Of a stretch of DNA of 64,000 bases, positions 7,217 to 16,773 are shown in pieces. Each line of letters opens with the position of its first letter. Positions within the stretch are counted from its first letter, which is position 1. The DNA comes from an uncultured Pseudomonadota bacterium. GTDB taxonomy: Bacteria > Pseudomonadota > Gammaproteobacteria > Burkholderiales > SG8-39. Both the position numbers and the translations under genes were made by a program. The stretch covers positions 1 to 64,000 of the forward strand of contig CAILKO010000054.1 in NCBI GenBank assembly GCA_903834835.1, written 5' to 3'. Under the pieces are notes generated by a model. That model was not told where the DNA came from. It was given only the letters and a program-made list of their open reading frames with translations, and ran no database searches.

Positions 7217-7666
7217 CTAGTTACGCCGCCAGAACCGCTCCATCTCCAGATACGTGAACGAGGCTGACCAGGTGATGAACACAAAGCCGGACAGCGCCTC
7301 GGTGCCCGACAGAAAACGGATCGGCCCCACTGGCGCGATATCGCCGTAGCCGACCGTGGTGAAGGTCACGGCCGACAGGTAGATCGCATCCAGGAAATGC
7401 AGACTCCCGCGAGTGGCGAGGTATCCGCATTCCGGCCAGAGCATCAGCAGCCAGATCGCGAGCCCGAAGACCCAGATCTCCGCCACGTGCAGTACCAGCA
7501 CGCAGAGGATGGAGTAGAGAACCTTGATGCGCGGGTTGCGCGGGTGGATACGGTTGAGGCCCTGGGAGACCGCCACCAGCCCTTCGTAGTGGATCAACGC
7601 GGAGAGCATCACTGCGGCGAGCGTAGCCGCCACCACCGCGCCGTTTGCGAACCAGTTGTCGTACAC
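7217..7666 (-). CDS. Two-transmembrane potassium channel protein
   Basis: 149 residues. A selectivity filter TVGYGD is visible at residues 104-109, preceded by a pore helix (FLDAIYLSAVTFTT) and followed by a final transmembrane helix (ALSGFVFITWSASFTYL). Two further hydrophobic segments lie before it (about 8-27 and 50-78), so the topology is larger than the minimal channel. There is no C-terminal regulatory (RCK) domain. It should conduct K+ across the inner membrane. It lies 9 bases upstream of dinB on the same strand. Confidence 0.85.
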   Translation of the reverse strand: MYDNWFANGAVVAATLAAVMLSALIHYEGLVAVSQGLNRIHPRNPRIKVLYSILCVLVLHVAEIWVFGLAIWLLMLWPECGYLATRGSLHFLDAIYLSAVTFTTVGYGDIAPVGPIRFLSGTEALSGFVFITWSASFTYLEMERFWRRN

Positions 7667-7700
7667 GGCGCGTCCTGCGCAGGCCCGGCGTCCCGGCGCG

Positions 7701-8045
7701 CTACTTGGGCGCCGCCCCGGCGTCGCCGGCGTCGCGTCGCGTGATGTAGACGATGAGGCCTTCGGTGGCCACTTCGATGAAGCGCTCGCCGTAGCCGAGT
7801 TCCTTCAGTTCCCACTTGAAGCTGTTGCCGAGGCGCGCCTTGTTGAAGGTGCCCAGCTTCTTCTGCTTCGCGAACTCGGCCGCGTTGGCGAGCGCATCCT
7901 CCAGCACCTTGGTGACACGCGTCACCGAAACCTTCTTTTCCGCGGAGCGCTCGAGCGAAGGCGGATAGCGTTTTGCCACGGCCTCGGCAAGCGATTTCGC
8001 GAACTGGTCGATGTCCTTGCCGGATACGGTGCCGAATAAGCCCAT
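7701..8045 (-). CDS. Small conserved hypothetical protein
   Basis: 114 residues, not recognised. It begins MGLFGTVSGKDIDQFAKSLAEAVAKRYPP, has a basic middle (SAEKKVSVTRVTKVLEDALANAAEFAKQKKLG) and an FKWELKELGYGERFIEVATEGLIVYITRR core, and ends in a low-complexity DAGDAGAAPK tail. No signal peptide or membrane segment is visible. The composition looks genuinely coding and the protein soluble. It is divergent from the methyltransferase gene and 34 bases upstream of the channel gene. Confidence 0.65.
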   Translation of the reverse strand: MGLFGTVSGKDIDQFAKSLAEAVAKRYPPSLERSAEKKVSVTRVTKVLEDALANAAEFAKQKKLGTFNKARLGNSFKWELKELGYGERFIEVATEGLIVYITRRDAGDAGAAPK

Positions 8046-8166
8046 CGTGGCCTCGGTGTGGTGGATGAGGAAGTATTTCTCGCTGGCCGGAAAATTGCGC
8101 GCCGAATCATGCAGGCAGAGCAGTCAACCCGGTGCGGCTCATTATAATCACGCGCTTCGAGGCACC

Positions 8167-8817
8167 ATGACCTATACCCGACACAGTCCCAGCCCGCGTT
8201 ACCTCTATCTCGCCGAGCAGTACCGGACGATGCACGCAGAGGGCGACGCGAATGCCGGCATCCCGACCGAGGAGATGTTCTCCGGGCATTCCCTGATGAA
8301 CTGGGTGGTGCGCATCCGCGAGCTCGTCGCGCAGACCGGCGCACAGACGCTGCTCGACTATGGCTCGGGCAAGGGTCAGCAGTACGACATGCTCGATGCG
8401 AAGACCGCGCAATCGCTGGGCGGCGCAGAATCGGTGCTCGATTACTGGGGCGTGGACGAGGTGCGCTGCTATGACCCGAATTACGCGCCCTACAGCGCCC
8501 TGCCCGAAGAGCGCTTCGACGGCGTGATCTGCACCGACGTGCTCGAGCACTGCCCGGAAGAGGACATCGGCTGGATACTCGGGGAGATCTTCGGCTATGC
8601 GAGCCGCTTCGTGTTCGCCGTGGTTGCCTCCTATCCTGCCGCGAAACTGCTGCCCGACGGCAGCAACGCGCACTGCACCATCCAGACCGCCGACTGGTGG
8701 CAGGCGCAACTCGAGGCCGCGCAGCGCGCGCACCCGGTCGGGCGTTACGAGGTCGCGCTGCTCACGCGCGAAGGCGGCAAGATGAAGGTTCAGACCCTGA
8801 CGGGGAACCCTGCCTAG
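8167..8817 (+). CDS. SAM-dependent methyltransferase-like protein
   Basis: 216 residues from ATG 8167 with a GAGG motif 5-8 bases upstream; the open frame extends further left without a better start. Motif I appears as TLLDYGSGKGQQYD and a motif-IV-like acidic strand as FDGVICTDVLEHCPEED, typical of class I methyltransferases. The body starts RYLYLAEQYRTMHAEGD, a layout seen in methyltransferase-like proteins of surface-polysaccharide loci. The acceptor is unknown. It is the first gene of the pilin/TPR region and ends 46 bases before the first TPR gene. Confidence 0.7.
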   Translation: MTYTRHSPSPRYLYLAEQYRTMHAEGDANAGIPTEEMFSGHSLMNWVVRIRELVAQTGAQTLLDYGSGKGQQYDMLDAKTAQSLGGAESVLDYWGVDEVRCYDPNYAPYSALPEERFDGVICTDVLEHCPEEDIGWILGEIFGYASRFVFAVVASYPAAKLLPDGSNAHCTIQTADWWQAQLEAAQRAHPVGRYEVALLTREGGKMKVQTLTGNPA

Positions 8818-8862
8818 GCCGGGGTGCCCGGCGGGCCCGCGCGAACCCGGCCCCGGGCAAGG

Positions 8863-10626
8863 ATGCTGAAGAATCTACTGCGCAGCCTGCTGCGGCGGAC
8901 CGCACCCGCGGCGCCGCAGCCTGCGCATCCGGAAGAGGGTTCAGCGGCGCTTCGGGCCGAGGCCGAGCGCGCGCGTGCGCGGGGGGATATCGGGGCCGCG
9001 GAGTCGGCCTGGCGCAGCGCGCTCGTGCGCGATCCGCGCGATGCGGAAAGCTGGATGAGACTGGGCACGCTCTGCTATCGCGCGGGCCGGCTGGCGGAAG
9101 CTCACCAGTATTTCCGGGCGGTGCTGGAGATTGCGCCGGGCGATACAGACGCGTTGAACGAACTCGGTCTCGTCGAACTCGCATTCGGCAATCGGACCGA
9201 CGCGCGCAGCACCTTCGAACTGCTGCTAGATCGCGATCCGGAACATGCGGCCGCCTGGAACAACCTCGGACTCGCGCTGGCAGGGCAGGGGCAGCTGCAG
9301 GAGGCCGAACGCGCGTTCCGGCGCGCGCTCGCGCTCGATCCGGGGCATGCGGTCGCGGCGGCAAATCTGGGCCTCGCCTGCAGGGATCTGAATCGTCCCG
9401 AAGCGGCGCGCGACGCTTACGCACGCGCGGTCGAAGCGGATCCTGCCTCGGCCGGCATACGGGTGGGCCTCGCGCTTGCGCTGCAGGATCTGGGCGAGCT
9501 CGACGCCGCGTGGCAGGAAGTGGAGGCCGCGCTCGCGCTTGCCCCGGCGGATGCGTCTGCGCTCTGCGCGGCGAGCGCGCTGCGGCTGCGCTTCGGCGAT
9601 GCGCAGGGCGCTCGCGATTTTGCCGGGCGCGCGCTCGAAGCGGCGCCGGGCGACGCGGAGGCGCTGCTCGCACGCGCCCATGCCTTGCTCGCCGAAGGAC
9701 ATTACCGCGAGGGCTGGCGGGACTATGAAGCACGGCTGCACAGCCGTGCTTCGCCGCGCCGCGACTATGCGCTGCCCCACTGGCAGGCGGACGAGGCACC
9801 CGCGGGACGGGTCCTGGTCTATGGCGAGCAGGGACTGGGCGAGCAGATCATGTTCGCGTCCTTGCTCGAAGATATCGCGGGCCGGCCGGGCCTAACCCTG
9901 CCGCTTGCGCTGGATTGCGCGCCGCGCCTGAGGCAGCTGTTCCGGCGCTCGTTCGCGGGATTGCGCGTGCTCGATGACGAAGCGGCACGGCACGCCGGTA
10001 CGCGGGACTTCGATCATTGCATCGCGATCGGCTCTCTTGCGCGGTATACGCGCAACAGCGAAGCCGATTTTCCGCGCCATCCGCCCCATCCGGGCTATCT
10101 GCGCGCCGATGCGCACGCGGTGGCCGAATGGCGCGCGCGGCTCTCCGGGACGCCGCTGCGCGTCGGCATTGCCTGGCGTGGTGGCCTGCCGAGCACGGGC
10201 CAGGCGTTGCGATCCGTGGGGCCGGAACTGTTTGCGCCAGTACTTGCGCTGCCGGGCATCCGATGGGTGGGTTTGCAGCACGACGCGCGGCGCGAGGAAC
10301 TCGCGAGCCTGTCGGCGCTCGCGCCCGTGCTGCACGATGCCGGTACGCTGGCCGACATCGACCGCAGTGCTGCGCTCGTCGCCGCGCTCGATCTCGTGAT
10401 CGTGCCCTGTTCGACGATGGCCCACCTGGCCGGCGCGCTGGGGGTGCCGGTCTGGGTGCTCACGCCGCATGGCGCGGCCTGGCGTTATCGACTGGCCGGC
10501 GAGACGATGCCCTGGTATCCGTCCGCCCGGCTGTTCCGCCAGGGCCGGGACGAGGGCTGGCAGGAGGTGATCGCGCGTCTCGCGTCTGCGCTCGAAGCAT
10601 TCGGGACCGCGGCGAGGCCGGCATGA
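8863..10626 (+). CDS. TPR protein with C-terminal glycosyltransferase-like domain (paralogue 1)
   Basis: 587 residues from ATG 8863 (AAGG just upstream; an in-frame ATG-like start at 8824 is less likely). After a basic N-terminus come about eight TPR units (EAHQYFRAVLEIAPGDTDALNELGLVELA; AAWNNLGLALAGQGQLQEAERAFRRALALDPGHA). The C-terminal half has GEQGLGEQIMFAS, a conserved RVGIAWRGG, MAHLAGALGVPVWVLTPHG and MPWYPSARLFRQ, a GT-B fold resembling GT9-type transferases as fused to TPRs in many Proteobacteria. Acceptor and donor unknown. It overlaps paralogue 2 by ATGA. Confidence 0.8.
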   Translation: MLKNLLRSLLRRTAPAAPQPAHPEEGSAALRAEAERARARGDIGAAESAWRSALVRDPRDAESWMRLGTLCYRAGRLAEAHQYFRAVLEIAPGDTDALNELGLVELAFGNRTDARSTFELLLDRDPEHAAAWNNLGLALAGQGQLQEAERAFRRALALDPGHAVAAANLGLACRDLNRPEAARDAYARAVEADPASAGIRVGLALALQDLGELDAAWQEVEAALALAPADASALCAASALRLRFGDAQGARDFAGRALEAAPGDAEALLARAHALLAEGHYREGWRDYEARLHSRASPRRDYALPHWQADEAPAGRVLVYGEQGLGEQIMFASLLEDIAGRPGLTLPLALDCAPRLRQLFRRSFAGLRVLDDEAARHAGTRDFDHCIAIGSLARYTRNSEADFPRHPPHPGYLRADAHAVAEWRARLSGTPLRVGIAWRGGLPSTGQALRSVGPELFAPVLALPGIRWVGLQHDARREELASLSALAPVLHDAGTLADIDRSAALVAALDLVIVPCSTMAHLAGALGVPVWVLTPHGAAWRYRLAGETMPWYPSARLFRQGRDEGWQEVIARLASALEAFGTAARPA

Positions 10627-12251
10627 GCACGCGCATTGACCCTGCAAACGGCGTGCCGGGCGCCTCCAATCCGCGTGCGGCGGTGATCGGACTGCTGGAG
10701 CGCGATGATCCGGAAGGCGCGCTGCTCGCCGCGAATGAACTGGTGCGCGCGCGCCCCGGCCCGTCGAGCGACGTGTTGCGTGCGCGCGTGCTCGCCCGGC
10801 TGCGCCGACCGGATGAAGCGCAGGATGCGCTCGCGCAGGTGCTGGCAGGGGATCCGGAGCACGTGGAAGCGAATTTCGAACTCGGCATGCTGCACAAGCA
10901 GTCCGGGGAACTGGCGCTCGCGGCGGCCTGCTTCGGGCTCGTGGAGCGGCGGGATCCCGCGCATGCCGATGCGCTCTATGAACTCGGCTGGATCGCGCAG
11001 GAACAGCGTCGCCTGCCGGACGCGCATGCGTACCTGGAACGTGCCTGCGCCCTCCGGCCTGATGACCTGCGCATCCTCAATCAGCTTGCCTACGTGCTGG
11101 TCGCGCTCGAGCGCTTCGAACCGGGCATCGCGCTGTTCGAGGATATCTGCGCGCGCACCTCGCCCGCCGTCGTGCGACCGCGCATCAATCTTTCCAACGC
11201 ATTGCTGCGCATCGGACGCTTCAAGCGGGCGTTCGAGGTGATCGAGTCGCTGCTGACTGCAGAGCCGAACAATGTGGAAGGTCGCTGGAACCGCTCGCAC
11301 CTGCTGCTGGCGATGGGCCGCTACGAAGAGGGCTGGCGCGACTACGACTATCGCATGCTGTTGCGCTCGCGACCGGCGCGCCTCATTCCGTACCCGGATT
11401 GGGACGGCGGGCCGCTCGCGGGACGCAGTCTGCTCGTCACGGCCGAGCAGGGTCTGGGAGACGAACTCATGTTCGCATCCTGTGTGCCGGAACTCGTCGC
11501 GCTGGGAGCGCGCGTGCATCTTGAATGCGAGCACAGACTCGCCAGCTTGTTTGCGCGGTCCTTCCCGGGCGCTACGATCTGGCCGAGCGATCACGAGACT
11601 GTGCTGCCGTATCTCGACAGGCTGCCCGCCATCGATTGTCACGCGCGGGCCGGCTCCCTGCCGCGCTATCTGCGCTCGCGGCCGGAGGATTTTCCCGCGC
11701 GCGAGGCCTACCTCGTCGCGGACCCGGAGAAAGTGGCGCGCTGGCGCGAGCGCCTGGGGGCGCTCGGTCCCGGGCTGAAGCTCGGAATTTCCTGGCGTGG
11801 CGGCACGGCGGCGACGCGTGCGACGATGCGCAGCATGGACCTCGCTGAAATGGATGCTTTGCTCGCGCGCGATGATTGCCGTTTCGTGAGCCTGCAGTAT
11901 GGCGATGTGGCGGCGGATCTCGGGCTCGCGGCCTCGCGCGGCCTTGGCATCGCGCACTGGCAGCAGGCCATCGACGACATCGACGAAACGGCGGCGCTGG
12001 TGCAGGCGCTCGATGCGGTGATCAGCGTACAGACGGCTGTCATTCATCTTGCAGGAGCGCTCGGGCGGCCGGCTTTTGTACTGCTTCCGTCCGCGCCCGA
12101 GTGGCGTTACGGGAGCGCGGGCGAGCGCATGCCCTGGTACCCCCTGGTCCGGCTGTTCAGGCAGGGTGTGCCGGGCGACTGGAGCGCGCCGCTCGCGGCC
12201 GCAATGCGCGCCGTGGACGCACTCCCGCGCTCGACGCCTGGCACCGGGTGA
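10623..12251 (+). CDS. TPR protein with C-terminal glycosyltransferase-like domain (paralogue 2)
   Basis: 542 residues from ATG 10623, overlapping the previous stop (ATGA). N-terminal TPR units ([67 protein letters not shown]) lead into the same C-terminal domain as its neighbours: [56 protein letters not shown]. The conservation of these four blocks shows a duplicated family. It is probably cytoplasmic and translationally coupled to paralogue 1. Confidence 0.8.
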   Translation: MSTRIDPANGVPGASNPRAAVIGLLERDDPEGALLAANELVRARPGPSSDVLRARVLARLRRPDEAQDALAQVLAGDPEHVEANFELGMLHKQSGELALAAACFGLVERRDPAHADALYELGWIAQEQRRLPDAHAYLERACALRPDDLRILNQLAYVLVALERFEPGIALFEDICARTSPAVVRPRINLSNALLRIGRFKRAFEVIESLLTAEPNNVEGRWNRSHLLLAMGRYEEGWRDYDYRMLLRSRPARLIPYPDWDGGPLAGRSLLVTAEQGLGDELMFASCVPELVALGARVHLECEHRLASLFARSFPGATIWPSDHETVLPYLDRLPAIDCHARAGSLPRYLRSRPEDFPAREAYLVADPEKVARWRERLGALGPGLKLGISWRGGTAATRATMRSMDLAEMDALLARDDCRFVSLQYGDVAADLGLAASRGLGIAHWQQAIDDIDETAALVQALDAVISVQTAVIHLAGALGRPAFVLLPSAPEWRYGSAGERMPWYPLVRLFRQGVPGDWSAPLAAAMRAVDALPRSTPGTG

Positions 12252-12296
12252 CGGGTCCGGCGGGGCAGACCGGCAGGTCGCGGACTGTCTATTCAG

Positions 12297-12311
12297 GTCA
12301 GTTCAACTGAC
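12297..12311. promoter_or_regulatory. Short dyad upstream of the pilin promoter
   Basis: GTCAGTT and AACTGAC are separated by one base, about 100 bases upstream of the predicted sigma-54 transcription start. This is the distance at which PilR-type enhancer-binding proteins act on pilin genes, and a TGTC-type half-site (ATTGTCACC) follows. The role is inferred from position only. Confidence 0.35.
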
Positions 12312-12384
12312 GAAAATTGTCACCTCGGAGGCGCTCGACGCGTCAAAAGTTACAAATAGTTCACAAATCGGGCAGAGGGCCGTA

Positions 12385-12400
12385 TGGCACGAGTCCTGCT
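12385..12400 (+). promoter_or_regulatory. Sigma-54 promoter of the pilin gene
   Basis: TGGCAC, five bases (GAGTC), then CTGCT fits the -24/-12 consensus TGGCAC-N5-TTGCW with a single mismatch. The pilin ATG is 48 bases downstream. Sigma-54 plus PilS/PilR control of the major pilin is established in Pseudomonas and related bacteria, so this placement makes sense. Confidence 0.8.
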
Positions 12401-12447
12401 TACTATCCCCCGGGGATCCCCCGGAAATCTTGAGAAAAAGGAGACTT

Positions 12448-12858
12448 ATGAAGAAGATGCAGAAGGGCTTTACGCTGATCGAACTGATGATCGTGGTTGC
12501 GATTATCGGTATTCTGGCTGCGGTTGCGCTGCCGGCCTATCAGGACTACACCATCCGCGCGAAAGTGTCCGAACTGATGCTGGCTGCCAGCTCGGCCCGC
12601 ACCGGCGTGACCGAAGCTGCGCAGAACATCGGTGGCCTGAGCAACACCAACTCCGGCATTTCGATCGCCACGACCACCAAGATCAGCGGTGGTTCGGTGG
12701 ACACGAACGGCACGATCGCGATCGCTGGCGTTCCGGCGCAGTTCAACAACCAGGACATCAAAGTCACGCTGGCCCCGAGCTGGAACGGTCAGACCGTGGT
12801 CTGGAGCTGCGAAGTTGTTCCGGCCAAGTTCGGCCCCTCGAGCTGCCGCACCGACTGA
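12448..12858 (+). CDS. pilA: Type IV major pilin
   Basis: 136-residue prepilin preceded by a strong ribosome binding site (AAAAAGGAG). The six-residue basic leader ends at KG/F, giving a mature protein that starts [27 protein letters not shown], the hallmark N-methylated alpha-1 helix with Glu5. Two cysteines near the end ([15 protein letters not shown]) form the D-region disulphide. It is exported, processed by PilD and assembled into pili for twitching, adhesion or DNA uptake. It has its own sigma-54 promoter and strong terminator, so it is monocistronic. It interrupts a row of TPR/glycosyltransferase-like genes, which hints that the pilin may be glycosylated. Confidence 0.95.
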   Translation: MKKMQKGFTLIELMIVVAIIGILAAVALPAYQDYTIRAKVSELMLAASSARTGVTEAAQNIGGLSNTNSGISIATTTKISGGSVDTNGTIAIAGVPAQFNNQDIKVTLAPSWNGQTVVWSCEVVPAKFGPSSCRTD

Positions 12859-12875
12859 TCGCTGCAGCACGTTAG

Positions 12876-12904
12876 AAAACGCCTCCCTCGGGAGGCGTTT
12901 TTGT
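12876..12904 (+). terminator. Rho-independent terminator after the pilin gene
   Basis: An 11-bp stem (12876-12886 with 12891-12901; AAAACGCCTCC / GGAGGCGTTTT) with a CTCG loop and a T tract. It ends 3 bases before the ATG of the next TPR gene. Its 3' arm contains GGAGG, the only visible Shine-Dalgarno for that gene. Confidence 0.9.
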
Positions 12905-12906
12905 TG

Positions 12907-14379
12907 ATGCTCACGAAATTCCTCAAATCCCTGGTCGGCACCCGTCGGGATGCCGCAGGAAACCGTCTTGCGCAGGCGCATCGCGCCCGCGAGGCGGGTC
13001 GTCATGACGAAGCACTGGAGATTGCCCTGGACGTTGCAGCGCGGGAGCCGCGGCGGGCGGAGGCGCGCGGCTTGGCCGGCGCATGCAGGGTCGCGATCGC
13101 ACGCGGCCGGCATGCCGATGCCGTGCGTGCCCGGGCCTGCCCGCCGGACAACGACGCGCTCTACGCACAGGCGGCGGAGGATTTCGCTGCCGAGGCCAGG
13201 CTCGCCGGGCAGCCCTGCGCCGCCATCGGTCGCCAGGCCGCGGCGCTGCGGGAATCCGGCCGACTGGAGGCGTCTCAGGCGCTGCTCCGCGAATACGGCG
13301 CGCGCACGGATTGTGTCGACGCTACAGGATTCCAGACCGAGCGCGCCCTCGGTCTGCTCTGCACGGGGCACTCGCGCGATGCGCGTGCGATCTACCAGCA
13401 TCTGCTTGCGCGCGAGCCGGAGAATGCGCGCTTGCATGCGGCGTATGCGCTTGCGTTGCTCGGTGACGGCGAGTTCGCGCGTGGCTGGGACGAATATGAA
13501 TGGCGTCTGAAGCTGGAACCGCGTGTCGCGCGGCTGGCTCCCGATGCGCCGTTCTGGGCGGGAGAGCCGCTCGGCGGGCGCTCCATCCTTGTGGAAGCCG
13601 AGCAGGGGCTCGGCGACCAGATCATGTTTGCATCCTGCCTGCCGGACCTGGAGCGAGCGGGAGCCATCGTTGCAGTCGAAGTCAGCCCGCGGCTGGTGTC
13701 GCTGTTCAGACATTCCTTTCCGGGGATCACGGTAGTGCCCAAAGGGTCGGCGCCGGATGCGTTGCCCTGGCGGCCGGATTTCCGCGTCGCGTTCGGCTCT
13801 TTGCCGCTGCGGCTGAGGCGCAGCGCGGAGAATTTTCCGACTTCGGCGGCCTATCTGTGCGCGCCGCCCGAACTCGTCGCGGAATACCGGGCCCGTCTTG
13901 CAGCGCTCGGGCCCGGGCCCAAGATCGGCATCGCATGGCGCGGCGGTCTGCCGGAAACCCTGGGTGCGTTGCGATCGATGCCGCTGGCGGCGCTTGCTCC
14001 GGTTACATCCCTGTCCGGTGCGCACTTCGTCAGCCTGGAACTTGCGGATTGCCGGGCCGAGATCAACGCATCCGGTCTTGCGGGCCGGGTCGCCTGGTGG
14101 GACGAGGCGCCGCTCGATATGGCGCGCTTCGCGGCACTGCTCACCGCGCTTGACGGTGTGGTGAGCGTTGCCACCACGGCGGTACACCTGGCGGGAGCGC
14201 TCGGCAGACCTGTCTGGGCGCTCGTTTCCCGCGCGGGGACCTGGCGTTATCTCTGGCAGGGCGAGCACATGCCCTGGTACCGCTCGGTCCAGGTGCTGCG
14301 ACCTGCGGGATCCACGGATTGGGTCTGCTGCGCAGACGAGGTCGCGAAACGCCTGTGCGCAAAGCTCGGACTGAGTTGA
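12907..14379 (+). CDS. TPR protein with C-terminal glycosyltransferase-like domain (paralogue 3)
   Basis: 490 residues from ATG 12907 (in-frame TTGs at 12901 and 12904). The N-terminal region is TPR-like but weaker than in paralogues 1 and 2. The C-terminal half aligns with theirs: [66 protein letters not shown]. The presumed GGAGG ribosome binding site lies in the stem of the pilin terminator. Translation should therefore be low unless transcription starts inside the stem or the hairpin opens. It is followed 56 bases later by a membrane protein gene. Confidence 0.8.
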   Translation: MLTKFLKSLVGTRRDAAGNRLAQAHRAREAGRHDEALEIALDVAAREPRRAEARGLAGACRVAIARGRHADAVRARACPPDNDALYAQAAEDFAAEARLAGQPCAAIGRQAAALRESGRLEASQALLREYGARTDCVDATGFQTERALGLLCTGHSRDARAIYQHLLAREPENARLHAAYALALLGDGEFARGWDEYEWRLKLEPRVARLAPDAPFWAGEPLGGRSILVEAEQGLGDQIMFASCLPDLERAGAIVAVEVSPRLVSLFRHSFPGITVVPKGSAPDALPWRPDFRVAFGSLPLRLRRSAENFPTSAAYLCAPPELVAEYRARLAALGPGPKIGIAWRGGLPETLGALRSMPLAALAPVTSLSGAHFVSLELADCRAEINASGLAGRVAWWDEAPLDMARFAALLTALDGVVSVATTAVHLAGALGRPVWALVSRAGTWRYLWQGEHMPWYRSVQVLRPAGSTDWVCCADEVAKRLCAKLGLS

Positions 14380-14435
14380 AATCCATCTCCGCCACACATG
14401 TCCACACAGACCCATCTGAAACCGGAGCAGCATTC

Positions 14436-16328
14436 TTGAAAAAGTCTTCCACGACATCCGCAGCAAGCGCCAGCCGGACGCGCCGTTTCGACGACGGCGT
14501 GCGGGCGGCAGCCTGGTTCTGCCTCGTGGTCGCGGTCTTCCTTGGGGCGCGCGGCTACTTTGGCTTCGTACACGACAACATCCTGTATCTCGCACAGGCG
14601 CTCGCACGTCTCGAACCGGAGATTTACCAGGGCGATATCTATCTCGCCTGGGGCTCGCAGGATCGTTACACGGTGTTCTCGCCGGTGTATGCGTGGCTGA
14701 TCGGCAACTACGGGCTTGAGAGTGCGAATCTGCTGCTCGTCGGGACCGCACTATCTCTGTTTCTCGGCGCCTCGTTCATTTTCGTACGGACCTGGGTTCC
14801 TGCCGGCATGCACGGCTACGCCATGCTGTTCATTGCGGCGAGCAACGGGCTCTACGGGGCGTCGTTCATCTTCAAGATGGGTGAGCAGTTCGCGATCCCG
14901 CGCCCCTTCGTCGAGGCGCTCGTCCTGTTCGGCGCGGCGCTGCTGGTTTCCGGGCGGCGGACGGCCGCGTTCGCGCTCGTGCTCATGGGCGGGTTGCTGC
15001 ATCCGCTCGTGGCGCTTTCAGGGCTTATCTTCTGCTGGCTCTATCTGGTGGTGGGCGACCGGCGCTGGCTCTGGATGCTGCTGTTCGGCCTGATACCGCT
15101 CGCCGCAGGAATCGCGGGCATCGCGCCCTTCGGTCAACTGCTGCAGCGTTTCGACCCGCAATGGCTGGGCGCACTACTGAACGGCAACCAGCATGTCTTC
15201 GTGTCGGAATGGCAGGTCTATGACTGGGCGCTCATTGCGTGGGACGTTTCGGTCCTGGTGATGGCGCATGCGATGGCCGAGGGCGGGTTGCGTCGCGTGG
15301 CGCGCACTGGCCTCGCACTTGCGGCGGTGTCGCTCGGCGTCACGGTGATCGGAGCGGATCTGCTGCGCAATGTGCTGATCACCAACCTGCAGATCTGGCG
15401 CGGCATGTGGATCGTGCACTGGCTGGCACTCGCCTTTCTGCCGTGGGTGCTGCGGGGGCTGTGGAACGCTGCGCCGGCCGGGAAGCTGGTTGCAGGCGCC
15501 GCGCTCTTCGGTTTCTTTCTGCGGGGCCTGTACGCGGGGCTGTTCTCGGCGCTGTTCTCCCTGTTGCTCTTTTTCGCGCGCGAGAAGCTCACGCTAGACC
15601 GGCGCATCGCGAATCTCGCGCTCTGGGTATTCGGCGTTGGCGCCTATCTGCACTGGTATGCGATCTCCGATCGCGCGAACGCCAGAGCGCCGGACGTATG
15701 GCTGGATCCGGTTCAGTACTTCGTGCACGAGTCGGCGAGCAAGCCCTTCGTGCTGGTGTCGATCGCCCTGGCCGTGGTTTTTCTCGGGCTGCGCAGAGGC
15801 AGAGTCCGGGCCGCGGCTCTGGTCGCGCTTGCGCTCCTAGCGGTAGCCGTCGCCACCTGGGACAGGCGTCTGCCGATCAAGAAGTATGCGGAAACCGTGT
15901 CGCTCGGAAGCCATCCATTTTCGCGCTACGTGCGGCGTGATCAGGAAATCTTCTGGTACGAAGAGCCGTCTGCGCCCTGGGTCCTGATGCAGCGCCGCAG
16001 CTACCTCTCGGGCGCGCAGGCGGCCGGGCAGATGTTCAACCGAGGCACTGCGATGCAGTTGATGGAACGTCGTGAGGTGATGAACGCGCTGGAGTTCCAG
16101 GAGCAGTTCTGCCAGTTCATGAACAAGGGCAACAACCGGGATGATGCCTGCGTCGATGACGTTCAGCCGCTGGTGGATGCCTGCCGGGACGGGAAGGGTC
16201 TGGATTTCATCGTGCTCGAGACACGCAGGGGAAATGTCGCAGTGGCCACATGGACCCCGCCAGTAGAATACCCGGCTTACCGACCCACCTACTACCTGTA
16301 TGACTGCAAACAGCTCGCGGGGCGCTGA
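14436..16328 (+). CDS. Large multi-pass membrane protein of unknown function
   Basis: About 630 residues from TTG 14436, chosen because GGAG lies about 9 bases upstream; the open frame begins earlier at 14319. After a short basic N-terminus there are about 12 hydrophobic segments up to residue ~490 (for example AWFCLVVAVFLGARGYFGF, LLLVGTALSLFLGASFIFV, ALVALALLAVAVATW). A soluble C-terminal ~150-residue domain with several cysteines follows. An early acidic loop after the first helix (ARLEPEIYQGDIYLAW) is reminiscent of GT-C transferases that use polyprenyl-linked donors, but I cannot assign it. It overlaps the GtrA-like gene by 29 bases. Confidence 0.65.
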   Translation: MKKSSTTSAASASRTRRFDDGVRAAAWFCLVVAVFLGARGYFGFVHDNILYLAQALARLEPEIYQGDIYLAWGSQDRYTVFSPVYAWLIGNYGLESANLLLVGTALSLFLGASFIFVRTWVPAGMHGYAMLFIAASNGLYGASFIFKMGEQFAIPRPFVEALVLFGAALLVSGRRTAAFALVLMGGLLHPLVALSGLIFCWLYLVVGDRRWLWMLLFGLIPLAAGIAGIAPFGQLLQRFDPQWLGALLNGNQHVFVSEWQVYDWALIAWDVSVLVMAHAMAEGGLRRVARTGLALAAVSLGVTVIGADLLRNVLITNLQIWRGMWIVHWLALAFLPWVLRGLWNAAPAGKLVAGAALFGFFLRGLYAGLFSALFSLLLFFAREKLTLDRRIANLALWVFGVGAYLHWYAISDRANARAPDVWLDPVQYFVHESASKPFVLVSIALAVVFLGLRRGRVRAAALVALALLAVAVATWDRRLPIKKYAETVSLGSHPFSRYVRRDQEIFWYEEPSAPWVLMQRRSYLSGAQAAGQMFNRGTAMQLMERREVMNALEFQEQFCQFMNKGNNRDDACVDDVQPLVDACRDGKGLDFIVLETRRGNVAVATWTPPVEYPAYRPTYYLYDCKQLAGR

Positions 16329-16773
16329 CAACCGGCCGGCACCGGCAGGTGCCCTGCGCCTCTTCCTGCGGGAGGGCGGACGCTATTTCGCCGCGTCGTG
16401 CCTTGCGCTCGGCGCCGATGCGCTGCTTTACACGGTACTGATCCGGCTGGCGGGTGTGCACTACATGGCGGCCGCACCGGCGGGATTCCTGCTCGGACTC
16501 GCGCTCCACTATGTGCTCAGCACGCGCTGGGTGTTCAGCGCGCGCAGCGTGACGAATGCACGCGTCGAGTTCATCGTGTTTTCTCTGATCGGGATAGGAG
16601 GACTGCTCTTGAACCAGGTGGTGATCTATATCGGCGTCGAGTGGCTGCATCTCGCGCCTGAACTGGCCAAGGTGGCCTCGGCGGGCGCAAGCTACGTCTT
16701 CAACTACGGGGCCCGCAAGGCGCTCCTGTTCAGCACTCAGCGTGAAACGCGATGGCCGGTCCGAGAGTCGTAA
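16300..16773 (+). CDS. GtrA-family membrane protein
   Basis: 157 residues with four hydrophobic segments: [70 protein letters not shown], and a C-terminal [18 protein letters not shown]. The NYGARKxLLF ending is the GtrA signature. GtrA proteins are thought to flip polyprenyl-phosphate-linked sugars or act with GT-C transferases. It overlaps both neighbouring genes, so the group is one operon. Confidence 0.85.
   Translation: MTANSSRGADNRPAPAGALRLFLREGGRYFAASCLALGADALLYTVLIRLAGVHYMAAAPAGFLLGLALHYVLSTRWVFSARSVTNARVEFIVFSLIGIGGLLLNQVVIYIGVEWLHLAPELAKVASAGASYVFNYGARKALLFSTQRETRWPVRES

Noticed and set aside
12403..14751. 782-codon reverse-strand ORF
   Set aside because: It covers pilA and TPR paralogue 3 on the other strand and has the Arg/Ala/Gln composition of a high-GC antisense shadow. 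The forward genes have clear families.
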